From Bacteroidota bacterium (lineage in GTDB: Bacteria; Bacteroidota; Bacteroidia; Chitinophagales; Chitinophagaceae), in NCBI GenBank assembly GCA_029555415.1, contig JAKPSI010000103.1, positions 1 through 58,898 on the forward strand: a DNA stretch of 58,898 nt. The letters are read 5' to 3'. Numbering within the stretch: position 1 is the first letter of the stretch; every line of letters begins with the position of its first letter. Below the pieces are notes generated by a model. That model was not told the DNA's origin, ran no database searches, and was given only the letters and a program-made list of their open reading frames with translations. This document shows positions 41,793 to 49,769 of the stretch, piece by piece. Both the position numbers and the translations under genes were made by a program.

Positions 41793-44552
41793 ATGAGAAA
41801 TGCCCTTCTGACATTCTTTTCATTCCTTTTATTGGGTACTGCAGCCATGGCGCAGCGCACAGTGAGCGGGAAAGTCACCGATAATAACGGCTTGCCGCTT
41901 TCCGGTGTTTCCGTTCGGGTAAAAGGAACCCCCAAAGGTGCAGTGACCGGCGCAGACGGCTCATTCAAAGTGCAGGCCGATGCGAACCAGTCACTCGAGA
42001 TCACCATGGTGGGTTATGCCACACAAACCATCTCCGCTTCCGGTGACCTGAAGATCACGCTCAGTCCTGTTGTGGGTGAACTCGGACAACTTGTTCTTGT
42101 AGGTACCCGCCGCTCCGGCCGCGTGAAAGTGGAAACACCTGTACCGGTGGATGTGATCAATGTCGGAACAGCTACGATGCCCACAGCCAGAATGGACCTC
42201 ACTTCCGTTTTGAACTACGCGGCTCCTTCTTTCAACTATAACAAACAATCCGGCAGTGATGGCGCTGACCATATCGACCTCGCTACCCTGCGCGGACTCG
42301 GTCCTGATCAGACACTTGTGCTGATCAATGGCAAACGCCGCCACCAGACCGCTTTCATCGCTGTATTCGGTACACGTGGCCGCGGTAACTCCGGAACGGA
42401 CCTCAACGCTTTCCCCGCGTCAGCGATCGATCGTGTGGAGATCCTGCGTGATGGCGCCTCCGCGCAATACGGCTCTGATGCCATCGCGGGTGTGATCAAC
42501 CTTGTACTCAAAAAGAACATCAATAAAGTGACCGGCAGTATCGGTTACTCCGGATACAATGACCCGAAATTCAACACCGCTTATGCAAGCGATCTGTACA
42601 AGGATTATGAGCATGGCAAGAATTTCGACGGACAGGCATTCAGCGCCAACCTCAACTTTGGTGTACCGGTAGGTAAGAAAGGCGGATTCTTCAATGCGAC
42701 ATTTGAAGGAACAACAACTGAAAAGACCTACCGTCAGGCATTGAAGACTGCTGATTACTACAATGACCCCGACGCGATGTACCTGAACATCTACCGCCGC
42801 GGCCATGGTGAAGGTTCACTGGACCTCGCAGGTACTTTCTACAACATGGAAGTACCCGTAAATGAGAAACTGAGCTTCTACTCTTTCGGTGGTTACAATT
42901 TCAAATCATCTGATGCCTTCGCGTTCACGCGTAATTTCTCCGCGAAACCGGAGCGTTTCCCAACCGATAACAACGGCAGCCTGATCTTCGTTCCTTCGAT
43001 CATGAAAGTGGCCAGCGATGGCGATCAGTATTACAGCCCGCATATCCAGACAAAGATCAAAGATTTCTCCACTACCGGTGGTGTGAAAGGCAAGTCATCC
43101 GCTGGCTGGGACTGGGATTTCAGCAACACGACCGGCAGCAACAACTTCCACTTCTTCGGAGATAAAACATTCAATGCTTCCCGCGGCTCAGGCCAGACGC
43201 ATTTTGATGATGGCGGTTTCTCCTTCACACAGAACACCACGAACCTGAACTTCAGCAAAGAGCTGGATACGAAAGTGAATCTGGGTGTGGGTGCGGAGTT
43301 CCGTTATGAGAACTACAAGATCTTCGCGGGTGAAGAAGCTTCTTACAAGAACTATGATCCCTCTGGCGTGAAAGCATCCGGCTCACAAGGCTTCCCCGGT
43401 TATCAGCCGAATGATGAAGTGAATGCCCACCGCAGTGTATTGGGTGCTTATGCGGACCTCGAGTTCGATGTGGACCCCAAAGTGCTGCTTGATTTCGCCG
43501 CACGTCTGGAGAACTACAGCGACTTCGGCTTCACACACAACTACAAATTCGCGACACGTTATAAAGCATCTCCCAAAGTGAACCTGCGCGGTTCATTCAG
43601 CACGGGCTTCCGCGCTCCTTCCCTGCAGCAGATCAACTTCAGCTCCACCTTCACTACGGTGCAGGCGGGCAATATCGCGGAAGTGAAGATCGCTCCGAAC
43701 TACAGCCTGATCACCAAAGCAGCAGGTATCCCTGAACTGAAACAGGAAAAGAGCTACAACGGATCACTGGGTATGACCTGGGCTGCGGCCAAAGGCCTCA
43801 ACATCACGGCTGACGGTTATTGGGTGAATGTAGTGGACCGTGTGGTGCTCAGCGGCCAGTTCGATGGCAGCGATGCCAACCTGGACGCGAGCCTCCGTTC
43901 TTCCATGGCTGCTCTGAACGTGAGCCTGGCTCAGTTCTTCGCCAATGCGGTAAACACAACGAATATGGGTATCGATGTGGTGGTGGATTACACGAAGAAA
44001 GTACGTGAGAACAAACTGAAAATACTGCTGACCGGTAACTACCAGCACATGACGATCAACAAGGTCAATGTACCTGCTAAATTATCCGGTTCCAACTTCC
44101 TGCGTCAGACCTTCCTGAGCGACCGCGAAAGGAAATTCATCCTGGCTTCTGCTCCGAATGCGAAGGCTGCACTGAATGTGGAATATGAGATCAAAAAGAC
44201 AACGCTGGGTGCACGTGTGACCTACTTCGGTAAAGTGGTGCTGCTGGGTTACGGACAGGATGGTCTCGGCATCAACCCCACGGTGCCGTTGGATAACGGA
44301 AGTGGCGATGTTCCCGATCAATACAACTATACCGGTAAAGTGGTGCCGGATATTTATTTCGCGCACCCCCTCGGTAAAAAACTCACCCTGTATCTGGGTA
44401 TCGACAACCTGCTGAATGCGCACCCCGACTTCGGTGTGGCAAAAGGCGCCAAAGACTGGGCTTATAACAATGAAACCGGTGGTCCCTGGGATGCGGTACA
44501 GATGGGAACGAACGGCCGCCGTTTATTCGGACGGATCGCGTTCAGCTTCTGA
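41793..44552 (+). CDS. TonB-dependent receptor with N-terminal carboxypeptidase-like domain
   Basis: The 919-residue outer-membrane receptor has a signal peptide (LLGTAAMAQ), a CarboxypepD_reg-like domain (residues ~22-105: RTVSGKVTDNNGLPLSGVSVRVKGT), a plug (~110-235: LATLRGLGPDQTLVLINGKRRHQT; VEILRDGASAQYGSDAIAGVINLVLKK) and a beta-barrel ending in Phe (GRIAFSF). It lacks SusC-specific plug features and has no SusD partner, so it is a stand-alone receptor for an iron chelate, vitamin or other small ligand. Its upstream region has an FNR/CRP-like palindrome. A strong terminator follows. Confidence 0.94.
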   Translation: MRNALLTFFSFLLLGTAAMAQRTVSGKVTDNNGLPLSGVSVRVKGTPKGAVTGADGSFKVQADANQSLEITMVGYATQTISASGDLKITLSPVVGELGQLVLVGTRRSGRVKVETPVPVDVINVGTATMPTARMDLTSVLNYAAPSFNYNKQSGSDGADHIDLATLRGLGPDQTLVLINGKRRHQTAFIAVFGTRGRGNSGTDLNAFPASAIDRVEILRDGASAQYGSDAIAGVINLVLKKNINKVTGSIGYSGYNDPKFNTAYASDLYKDYEHGKNFDGQAFSANLNFGVPVGKKGGFFNATFEGTTTEKTYRQALKTADYYNDPDAMYLNIYRRGHGEGSLDLAGTFYNMEVPVNEKLSFYSFGGYNFKSSDAFAFTRNFSAKPERFPTDNNGSLIFVPSIMKVASDGDQYYSPHIQTKIKDFSTTGGVKGKSSAGWDWDFSNTTGSNNFHFFGDKTFNASRGSGQTHFDDGGFSFTQNTTNLNFSKELDTKVNLGVGAEFRYENYKIFAGEEASYKNYDPSGVKASGSQGFPGYQPNDEVNAHRSVLGAYADLEFDVDPKVLLDFAARLENYSDFGFTHNYKFATRYKASPKVNLRGSFSTGFRAPSLQQINFSSTFTTVQAGNIAEVKIAPNYSLITKAAGIPELKQEKSYNGSLGMTWAAAKGLNITADGYWVNVVDRVVLSGQFDGSDANLDASLRSSMAALNVSLAQFFANAVNTTNMGIDVVVDYTKKVRENKLKILLTGNYQHMTINKVNVPAKLSGSNFLRQTFLSDRERKFILASAPNAKAALNVEYEIKKTTLGARVTYFGKVVLLGYGQDGLGINPTVPLDNGSGDVPDQYNYTGKVVPDIYFAHPLGKKLTLYLGIDNLLNAHPDFGVAKGAKDWAYNNETGGPWDAVQMGTNGRRLFGRIAFSF

Positions 44553-44573
44553 TCCGGCTTCATATCATTCGAT

Positions 44574-44603
44574 AAAAAAAGGTTCCAATTGGAACCTTTT
44601 TTT
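44574..44603 (+). terminator. terminator with GGTTCCAATTGGAACC stem (copy 1)
   Basis: A perfect 8+8 palindrome (44581-44596) is flanked by seven A and seven T, so it can end transcription on both strands. It lies 28 bases after the receptor stop. The same stem recurs at 45879-45894. Confidence 0.88.
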
Positions 44604-44669
44604 ATGCCATAAAACACACAGGGACTTCAGCTTACTAAAAATATAAAGCCCTTCCCCCGACATTGTCAT

Positions 44670-44987
44670 TCACTCCAATAGATTTTTTTTATAAAGCTTA
44701 CGTATTACTTTATAGCTATCTCCAGCATACAGACGCAAACAATAGACAAAAACATCTAAGTTTAAAGCACCAATATGTTGACCCAAATACTCTTTGTGTT
44801 TCCGATACATTGTTTTTGTTAGCAGGTATCCTTCCAGTAAATAAGGGTCCTTTTCAAGTTTAATATTAAATATTTCAATTAATTTATTCGTTGGAATATG
44901 TGATATGTTTTCAAACGCATAAACGTTTAAATCCTCCTTTTTTTTTAGTGCGATTTCTAAATAAAAAAAATAATACTTGTTTTTCAT
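44670..44987 (-). CDS. small AT-rich orphan gene, function unknown
   Basis: The 105-residue product (MKNKYYFFYLEIALKKKED to KLYKKNLLE) is rich in Lys, Tyr, Leu and Ile and has no signal peptide or membrane segment. Its GC content is visibly far below that of the neighbours (roughly 30% versus about 50% by eye) and it uses A/T-ending codons, so it was probably acquired by transfer. The predicted structure is mostly helical (KLIEIFNIKLEKDPYLLEGYLLTKTMYRKHKEYLG). I recognise no family; a small immunity-type protein is only a guess. Confidence 0.55.
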   Translation of the reverse strand: MKNKYYFFYLEIALKKKEDLNVYAFENISHIPTNKLIEIFNIKLEKDPYLLEGYLLTKTMYRKHKEYLGQHIGALNLDVFVYCLRLYAGDSYKVIRKLYKKNLLE

Positions 44988-45100
44988 TTTAAATTAATAC
45001 AATGAATATACTGATGAATTATAAACCAACACCTTATCCCAGATCAAAAATCATGCATCTGGTCATGATCGTGTCATCAAGTTAGACGTGAATACCAATA

Positions 45101-45682
45101 TCAATGTAATAAATCATTCCCTGTTTTAAGCAGGCTCACTATCTGATTTAAATGAACATTTGAAAAAGCCACAGGTGCGTCAGGCTCATCAGAAAATTCA
45201 TTGAGAATGTGCCTCCACCATCCAACATTCTTCCATTTTCCAAGTTTATAACCCACCTGTTCATAGGTGGTGAAATATTTGAATCCGAGTGCTTCATGGA
45301 ATTTCACACTTTTATCATTGGGGAGGTTGATGACAGCATATACATTTCTAATGCCTTGAAGTTTCAGAATCTCCAATAAAGGTTGGTACAAAGCTTTACC
45401 GATCCCATGGCGCTGGTAGTCGTCATGGATGTAAATAGAGGATTCAACCGACCATTGATAGGCCGTTCGTTCCCGGTGCCGGGTGGCATAAGCATACCCT
45501 GCTACTTTACCGTCCAATTCACAGACCAGCCAGGGCCATCCTTTCAGGGTGTTTTGGATCCTTTCCTGGAAGGACTCAACTGATGGCACCTCGGTTTCGA
45601 AGGTAAAAGAGGTGTCACGGACGTAGGGGGCATAGATCTCCAGTATTCCTTCCGCATCCGCTGCTGTGGCGAGTCTGATCAT
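45101..45682 (-). CDS. GNAT N-acetyltransferase (phosphinothricin acetyltransferase-like)
   Basis: The 193-residue enzyme transfers acetyl from acetyl-CoA to an amine. It follows the PAT/bar-like subgroup closely: IRLATAADAEGILEIYAPYVRDTSFTFETEVPS at the start, RTAYQWSVESSIYIHDDYQRHGIGKALYQPLLEIL (motif A with the QRxGIG acetyl-CoA loop, residues ~75-108) and NDKSVKFHEALGFKYFTTYEQVGYKLGKW (motif B). The usual substrate in this subgroup is phosphinothricin or methionine sulfone derivatives; the real one here is unknown. It sits between the AT-rich orphan gene and tRNA-Met. Confidence 0.9.
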   Translation of the reverse strand: MIRLATAADAEGILEIYAPYVRDTSFTFETEVPSVESFQERIQNTLKGWPWLVCELDGKVAGYAYATRHRERTAYQWSVESSIYIHDDYQRHGIGKALYQPLLEILKLQGIRNVYAVINLPNDKSVKFHEALGFKYFTTYEQVGYKLGKWKNVGWWRHILNEFSDEPDAPVAFSNVHLNQIVSLLKTGNDLLH

Positions 45683-45769
45683 ATTAAAAAGAAAGATGAA
45701 GGCTCAAATCTCCTGAAAATCCGGCTTTAAAAAGGGAAATTTTCATTTCAAAAATTAGCACCAATTCGC

Positions 45770-45777
45770 TATTTTTG
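45770..45777 (+). promoter_or_regulatory. promoter of tRNA-Met
   Basis: TATTTTTG is a perfect -7 match, 20 bases before the tRNA. A TTTC (45746-45749) lies 20 bases upstream of it, one base from the -33 consensus TTTG. Confidence 0.5.
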
Positions 45778-45797
45778 CCGCCCGATTAAACGGGAAT

Positions 45798-45871
45798 GCC
45801 GGGGTAGCTCAGCTGGTTAGAGCATCGGATTCATAACCCGAAGGTCGGCAGTTCAAGTCTGCTCTCCGGTA
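45798..45871 (+). tRNA. tRNA-Met (CAT anticodon)
   Basis: A full cloverleaf of 74 bases. The acceptor stem GCCGGGG pairs with CTCCGGT (two G-T pairs). The D arm is GCTC/GAGC, the anticodon loop is TTCATAA (CAT) on stem TCGGA/CCCGA with one A-C mismatch beside the loop, and the T arm is GGCAG-TTCAAGT-CTGCT. The discriminator base is A and CCA is not encoded. A CAT anticodon could also be a lysidine-modified Ile tRNA, which sequence alone does not exclude. The acceptor stem is fully paired at its end, so it is not an initiator. Confidence 0.95.
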
Positions 45872-45872
45872 C

Positions 45873-45898
45873 AAAAAAGGTTCCAATTGGAACCTTTT
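45873..45898 (+). terminator. terminator with GGTTCCAATTGGAACC stem (copy 2) after tRNA-Met
   Basis: The same perfect 16-base palindrome as at 44581-44596, here starting 8 bases after the tRNA end and followed by four T. Including flanking A and T, 26 bases are identical in the two copies. Confidence 0.85.
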
Positions 45899-46013
45899 CC
45901 CTTTTGAGGACAGGCTTATCAACAGGGTCTTTTTAATAATCCGCATTTTTTATAACTTGATGATTCTGAAGGGTAATTCCCAAGGAGTACTAATTTATAA
46001 ACTTAACAAAGCT

Positions 46014-46220
46014 ATGTTCCGGATCGGCCTCATCTTACTCATTTTCGGGATCCTATATATTGTAAAGCCTGATATCTACAGAAGGTGGATCTGGAAGAAA
46101 ACGGATATCGCACAGCAAAGACTCAGTCCGGAGCATTATAAAAGATCCATGCGGGTCTTCGGTATCCTGATGGCTGTTGCAGGTCTGACCCTGCTGGCAA
46201 TTTGTGGATTTACACCTTAG
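46014..46220 (+). CDS. small two-helix membrane protein
   Basis: I take the ATG at 46014 (68 residues); the frame from 45957 adds an unconserved leader. The protein has two membrane segments, FRIGLILLIFGILYIV and VFGILMAVAGLTLLAICGF, separated by a basic and polar loop (YRRWIWKKTDIAQQRLSPEHYKRSM). This hairpin layout is common among small bacterial inner-membrane proteins of unknown role. A bidirectional terminator follows. Confidence 0.6.
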   Translation: MFRIGLILLIFGILYIVKPDIYRRWIWKKTDIAQQRLSPEHYKRSMRVFGILMAVAGLTLLAICGFTP

Positions 46221-46244
46221 TCACTGTCACCATTAAATAAAAAA

Positions 46245-46274
46245 GGGTGGCCTTTAAAGACCACCCTTTTTTTT
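46245..46274. terminator. bidirectional terminator between convergent genes
   Basis: GGGTGG (46245-46250) pairs with CCACCC (46261-46266), with inner CTTT/AAAG pairing. It is flanked by an A-run on the left and eight T on the right, so it serves both the small membrane protein (+) and the cupin gene (-). Confidence 0.9.
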
Positions 46275-46307
46275 ATGAAGTTGGGGAAATGACCGAACCA
46301 TAGCCAA

Positions 46308-46682
46308 TCACTCCTCATACCCGCTCCTGATCACAGTAGAAATGATCTTGAATTTTTCTTTCGCACTGAAAGCGTGTTGCGCATGCGCAGGGATGATGAT
46401 GCCATTACCCAAACGCAACTGATGGACCTTATTTTCGATCCTCAGTTCCGCCGCACCGTCAATGATCTGTATGAAACTGTCGAACGGAGAGATCTTGTCT
46501 TCCAGCTCTTCGCCGGTGTCGAACGACATCGCCGTCACATTTCCGGTCGATTTCTTCAGGATCGTTTTACTCACGACCGCATTATCCAGATATTCGATGA
46601 TCTCTACAATAATATGAGGGATACCTTTGGGCAGTTCGGTATTATTCGGCTGACCTGCCGGATTGATTTGCATGGATGCCAT
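46308..46682 (-). CDS. cupin-domain protein
   Basis: The 124-residue single-domain cupin has the double-stranded beta-helix pattern: STGNVTAMSFDTGEELEDKISPFDSFIQIIDGAAEL for motif 1, and LRLGNGIIIPAHAQHAFSAKEKFKII for motif 2 (G-x5-P-x-H-x-x-H-A). The first motif lacks the usual two His, so metal binding may be incomplete. Small cupins of this type bind or isomerise small molecules; the role is unknown. It lies 87 bases after the glycoside-hydrolase-like gene on the same strand. Confidence 0.85.
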   Translation of the reverse strand: MASMQINPAGQPNNTELPKGIPHIIVEIIEYLDNAVVSKTILKKSTGNVTAMSFDTGEELEDKISPFDSFIQIIDGAAELRIENKVHQLRLGNGIIIPAHAQHAFSAKEKFKIISTVIRSGYEE

Positions 46683-46769
46683 ATGTTAACTGAAAAGTTG
46701 AATGAAAGCACAAGGTAGACATTAGTAGCCTATTTGTCGTTTTTAATATACGTAACGCTTTACAAACTG

Positions 46770-49757
46770 TCATCTTATGATCAGCAACCAACCCTTCCCT
46801 TTATCAACATGAATCACTTCATCCATCCGGAATGAACGAGCCGGTTGAAAATTCGGGATATCCTTTGCCTCGATCGTTGCCTTTGCAGGATCGATCCCCA
46901 GCGCCTTCCAGTCGAACTGTAGTTTCACATTTACATCATCCGTCGCCCAGCTCGCAATAGAGATCATCGCCGCGCCTTCTTTCATATATACCGTTGCCTT
47001 TACTTGTTCATTGTCCGTCTTCACCGGACAATTCCGGCTCCAGTATCCGATCATTTTCGTTCCCTGCATACCAAAGCTGTCCCAGAATTTCCAGATCGGG
47101 CGCGGATCCGCATGTTCATCCCAGGGATAACGATTCGTCATTCCATATATCATGCCCCGCCAGGGATTGCCGCCACCTTCCAGCATCTCACCCATCAAAC
47201 CGAACGGGATACCGCTTACTTCCGTCAGGAAGAAATCCGGACCGTTGTGCTGATAATCGAAATACTCCCCGAACCATAAACGATTCAGATACGGGAAATG
47301 CTCCATGTACAGATTCGCACTGTTATTGAATCCGTCATTCTTATTGTACTGATTGGCAGAATGCAGGTCGATGATACCCGGATGTCCGTCCGCAGTCAAT
47401 ACTCTTTTGATCCTTTTCATCGTCACCCGGTCAAAAGCCACATCATCCAGATAGATGCCATCGATGCCCACGTTCTGTGTCAGCCAGTTCATACCTTCCA
47501 CATAATAATTATGCCAGCGGCTCATGCCACTGTTCACGATCGCGGCATCCTTGATCTCCGGTACGAACCAGGCGGCGATATAATCATCCCCCACATGCTC
47601 CTGCAGCCAGCTGAAGCCACCACCCTTGCCGGTGGAAAAGATCTCATGGCCCAGACTCCGCAACGCGAACAATTCATACGCGTGATCCGATAACTCACGT
47701 ACCGTGTTATAGATCTTCACCTTCAGCCCCCGCTGATGCGCGGAGTCGATATAGGCCTTCATCTTTTTGTATTCGATGAACGGATAATTGATCCATGGAT
47801 TGATCGGTGTAGCATGGTGGATATTCGCCACCGTTGCGCCATTCGCTTTGATCGTATCCAGGTTATCATATTTGTGATAGAACCGTGTAGCCCATTGAAA
47901 ATCGGTGTTGATAGGATGGAACGGGGTGATCAGCATATTGAAATTATAAAACAGCACATCGCCTTTCTTCATCTTACGGTCGCCGCTGTAATTATTGACG
48001 AGAACCGACTTCCCCTTCAATGCGATCGTTACCCCGCCCTTCCCTGCATTGCCCCAGGAAGCAGGCAGCAACAGCGGTTTCTGCAAATAGAAATTGGTAT
48101 TGAGCGGACGTACATATTTTTCATCGCGCAGCGAAAATTGTAATCCCGCATTCACATTACCGATCCAGGCGCCATCCTGATTTTTTGTCGCTACTTCCCA
48201 TTTCCAGCCCAGACTATCGGGCCGGTAACCGCCCTTCTGTCCCAGTCCCATCAGGTATTTCGCGGCATCCGGGTTCACGGGGATATGCATCACGATATCT
48301 TTAAAGTTCACATCCTGCAATGCGGTCACCTTCACGGTATAGGCCAGCGCCCCATCGAATTCCAATGTGGCGGAAACATCCATCTGCAACTGGTCATTGC
48401 TGTTCAGGGCGGCCCATTGTACCGTACCGGGTGTTTGCTTTGTGAAGCGGATGCCACTGTTCTTCCATTCCAGGTTCTTCCCATCAGTGCCGGTGAAATG
48501 GAAATGCAGGGGTTCCGCGAGCAGGTTATTGGGTTGATCCGAGTAACCAGTCATCTCCTCGGTAAAGAATGTCTGTATCTGTGCAGGGAATCCTTCTTTG
48601 CTCAGCAAAACTTTCCTGCCAAGCAAACTGATGGTAGTGTCCTGCGCCTGCAATGCCGTATAGGGCGCGATCACGGCATTCTCCTGCGCCAGCGTGGAGT
48701 TCAGCCATTTTAATCTCGTTTGTTTCCACGGCTCGCTGATGCCCGCATCGTCCATTAATTGATACCTGATCGTTACAATTAATGCGATCACAGCGGGTGC
48801 CGCGTTCTTACTGCTGATGGTCGCGGTCCCTTTGTACACGCCGGGCTTCGCCGTAGCAGGAACATCGATCCCGCACCAGAGTGCCTGCACTTTGTTCTTC
48901 GGGATATCAACTGTTTTTGTGAACGCCTCTCCTTTATAATCGATACCGGAAGTATTGATACATGAAATTTGCGATGAAGGAATAGTTAAGCCCCCAGGTT
49001 GTTTCAGGTCGGAGAAACTGACGGTCACTTCCTCCAAATGCTGCAACGCGTACACGCCAAGCTGAAAAGTGAAGTACTCACCTTTTGCGGCTGATGCATT
49101 GAAACTGTTTTGCGGGCCGCTGCTGATCCATCGTTGCGGCAACTGATCGGTCATGCGGATGGGATAAAGACGGTCTTCCGGAAAGACGAGATAATCGCTT
49201 CGTTTGCTTTTAGCGATGAGTGCGGCTGTTTCATTCACGGTAGCTGTGACTTCCATCGGATAAAAACTGTTCAGTGTGTTCACGGATTCGATCGACTTCA
49301 GTTCCGTATTTACAGGCATCTGAATATTAGCCGTCCGCTCCCAATCTGCTGCTGCTGTATGTTCCGGGGCCAGATAGACCCCTTTCGGATAGTTGGACCG
49401 GCCTTCATTCTTATAAGGCATGTAATACACATAGTACGGGCCTTTTCCGGAAACAGGTTCGAATACCAATTCCCCTTTTTCATTACTGATCAGTCCCGTT
49501 TTTACATTACTGATCTTATTGCCGTTGGCATCGGTCACGATGATCCTTTTATTCCAGGGATCATTATCATTCCTTCTCCAGCCGATCACGGCTTTGGCAT
49601 AAGGCCCGCTACCATTGAATTGCAGCACGGCGCGGTGGTTACCGAGCGAATCGGCATTCCAGCTGTTATCGGCACTCGCGTACCGGATATCCTGAGCTAC
49701 TGCTGACATAACGATAATGAAACAGGTCAGCAGCGATAACGATCTTTTGAAAAGCAT
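46770..49757 (-). CDS. large secreted glycoside-hydrolase-like protein (GH123/DUF6067-like)
   Basis: The 995-residue product has a signal peptide (MLFKRSLSLLTCFIIVMSAVAQ). Beta-sandwich regions with the GH123 N-terminal look follow (WISSGPQNSFNASAAKGEYFTFQLGVYA; VPATAKPGVYKGTATI). A long domain leads to a TIM-barrel-like C-terminal part (residues ~620-880) with VKIYNTVRELSDHAYELFAL, NVGIDGIYLDDVAFDR (a D-D pair at a strand end, a candidate catalytic acid or nucleophile), HSANQYNKNDGFNNS and FLTEVSGIPFGLMGEML. It probably cleaves or binds a glycan outside the cytoplasm. The start lies 12 bases after the DUF3472 gene. Confidence 0.8.
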   Translation of the reverse strand: MLFKRSLSLLTCFIIVMSAVAQDIRYASADNSWNADSLGNHRAVLQFNGSGPYAKAVIGWRRNDNDPWNKRIIVTDANGNKISNVKTGLISNEKGELVFEPVSGKGPYYVYYMPYKNEGRSNYPKGVYLAPEHTAAADWERTANIQMPVNTELKSIESVNTLNSFYPMEVTATVNETAALIAKSKRSDYLVFPEDRLYPIRMTDQLPQRWISSGPQNSFNASAAKGEYFTFQLGVYALQHLEEVTVSFSDLKQPGGLTIPSSQISCINTSGIDYKGEAFTKTVDIPKNKVQALWCGIDVPATAKPGVYKGTATISSKNAAPAVIALIVTIRYQLMDDAGISEPWKQTRLKWLNSTLAQENAVIAPYTALQAQDTTISLLGRKVLLSKEGFPAQIQTFFTEEMTGYSDQPNNLLAEPLHFHFTGTDGKNLEWKNSGIRFTKQTPGTVQWAALNSNDQLQMDVSATLEFDGALAYTVKVTALQDVNFKDIVMHIPVNPDAAKYLMGLGQKGGYRPDSLGWKWEVATKNQDGAWIGNVNAGLQFSLRDEKYVRPLNTNFYLQKPLLLPASWGNAGKGGVTIALKGKSVLVNNYSGDRKMKKGDVLFYNFNMLITPFHPINTDFQWATRFYHKYDNLDTIKANGATVANIHHATPINPWINYPFIEYKKMKAYIDSAHQRGLKVKIYNTVRELSDHAYELFALRSLGHEIFSTGKGGGFSWLQEHVGDDYIAAWFVPEIKDAAIVNSGMSRWHNYYVEGMNWLTQNVGIDGIYLDDVAFDRVTMKRIKRVLTADGHPGIIDLHSANQYNKNDGFNNSANLYMEHFPYLNRLWFGEYFDYQHNGPDFFLTEVSGIPFGLMGEMLEGGGNPWRGMIYGMTNRYPWDEHADPRPIWKFWDSFGMQGTKMIGYWSRNCPVKTDNEQVKATVYMKEGAAMISIASWATDDVNVKLQFDWKALGIDPAKATIEAKDIPNFQPARSFRMDEVIHVDKGKGWLLIIR

Positions 49758-49769
49758 CTGAACGGTATT

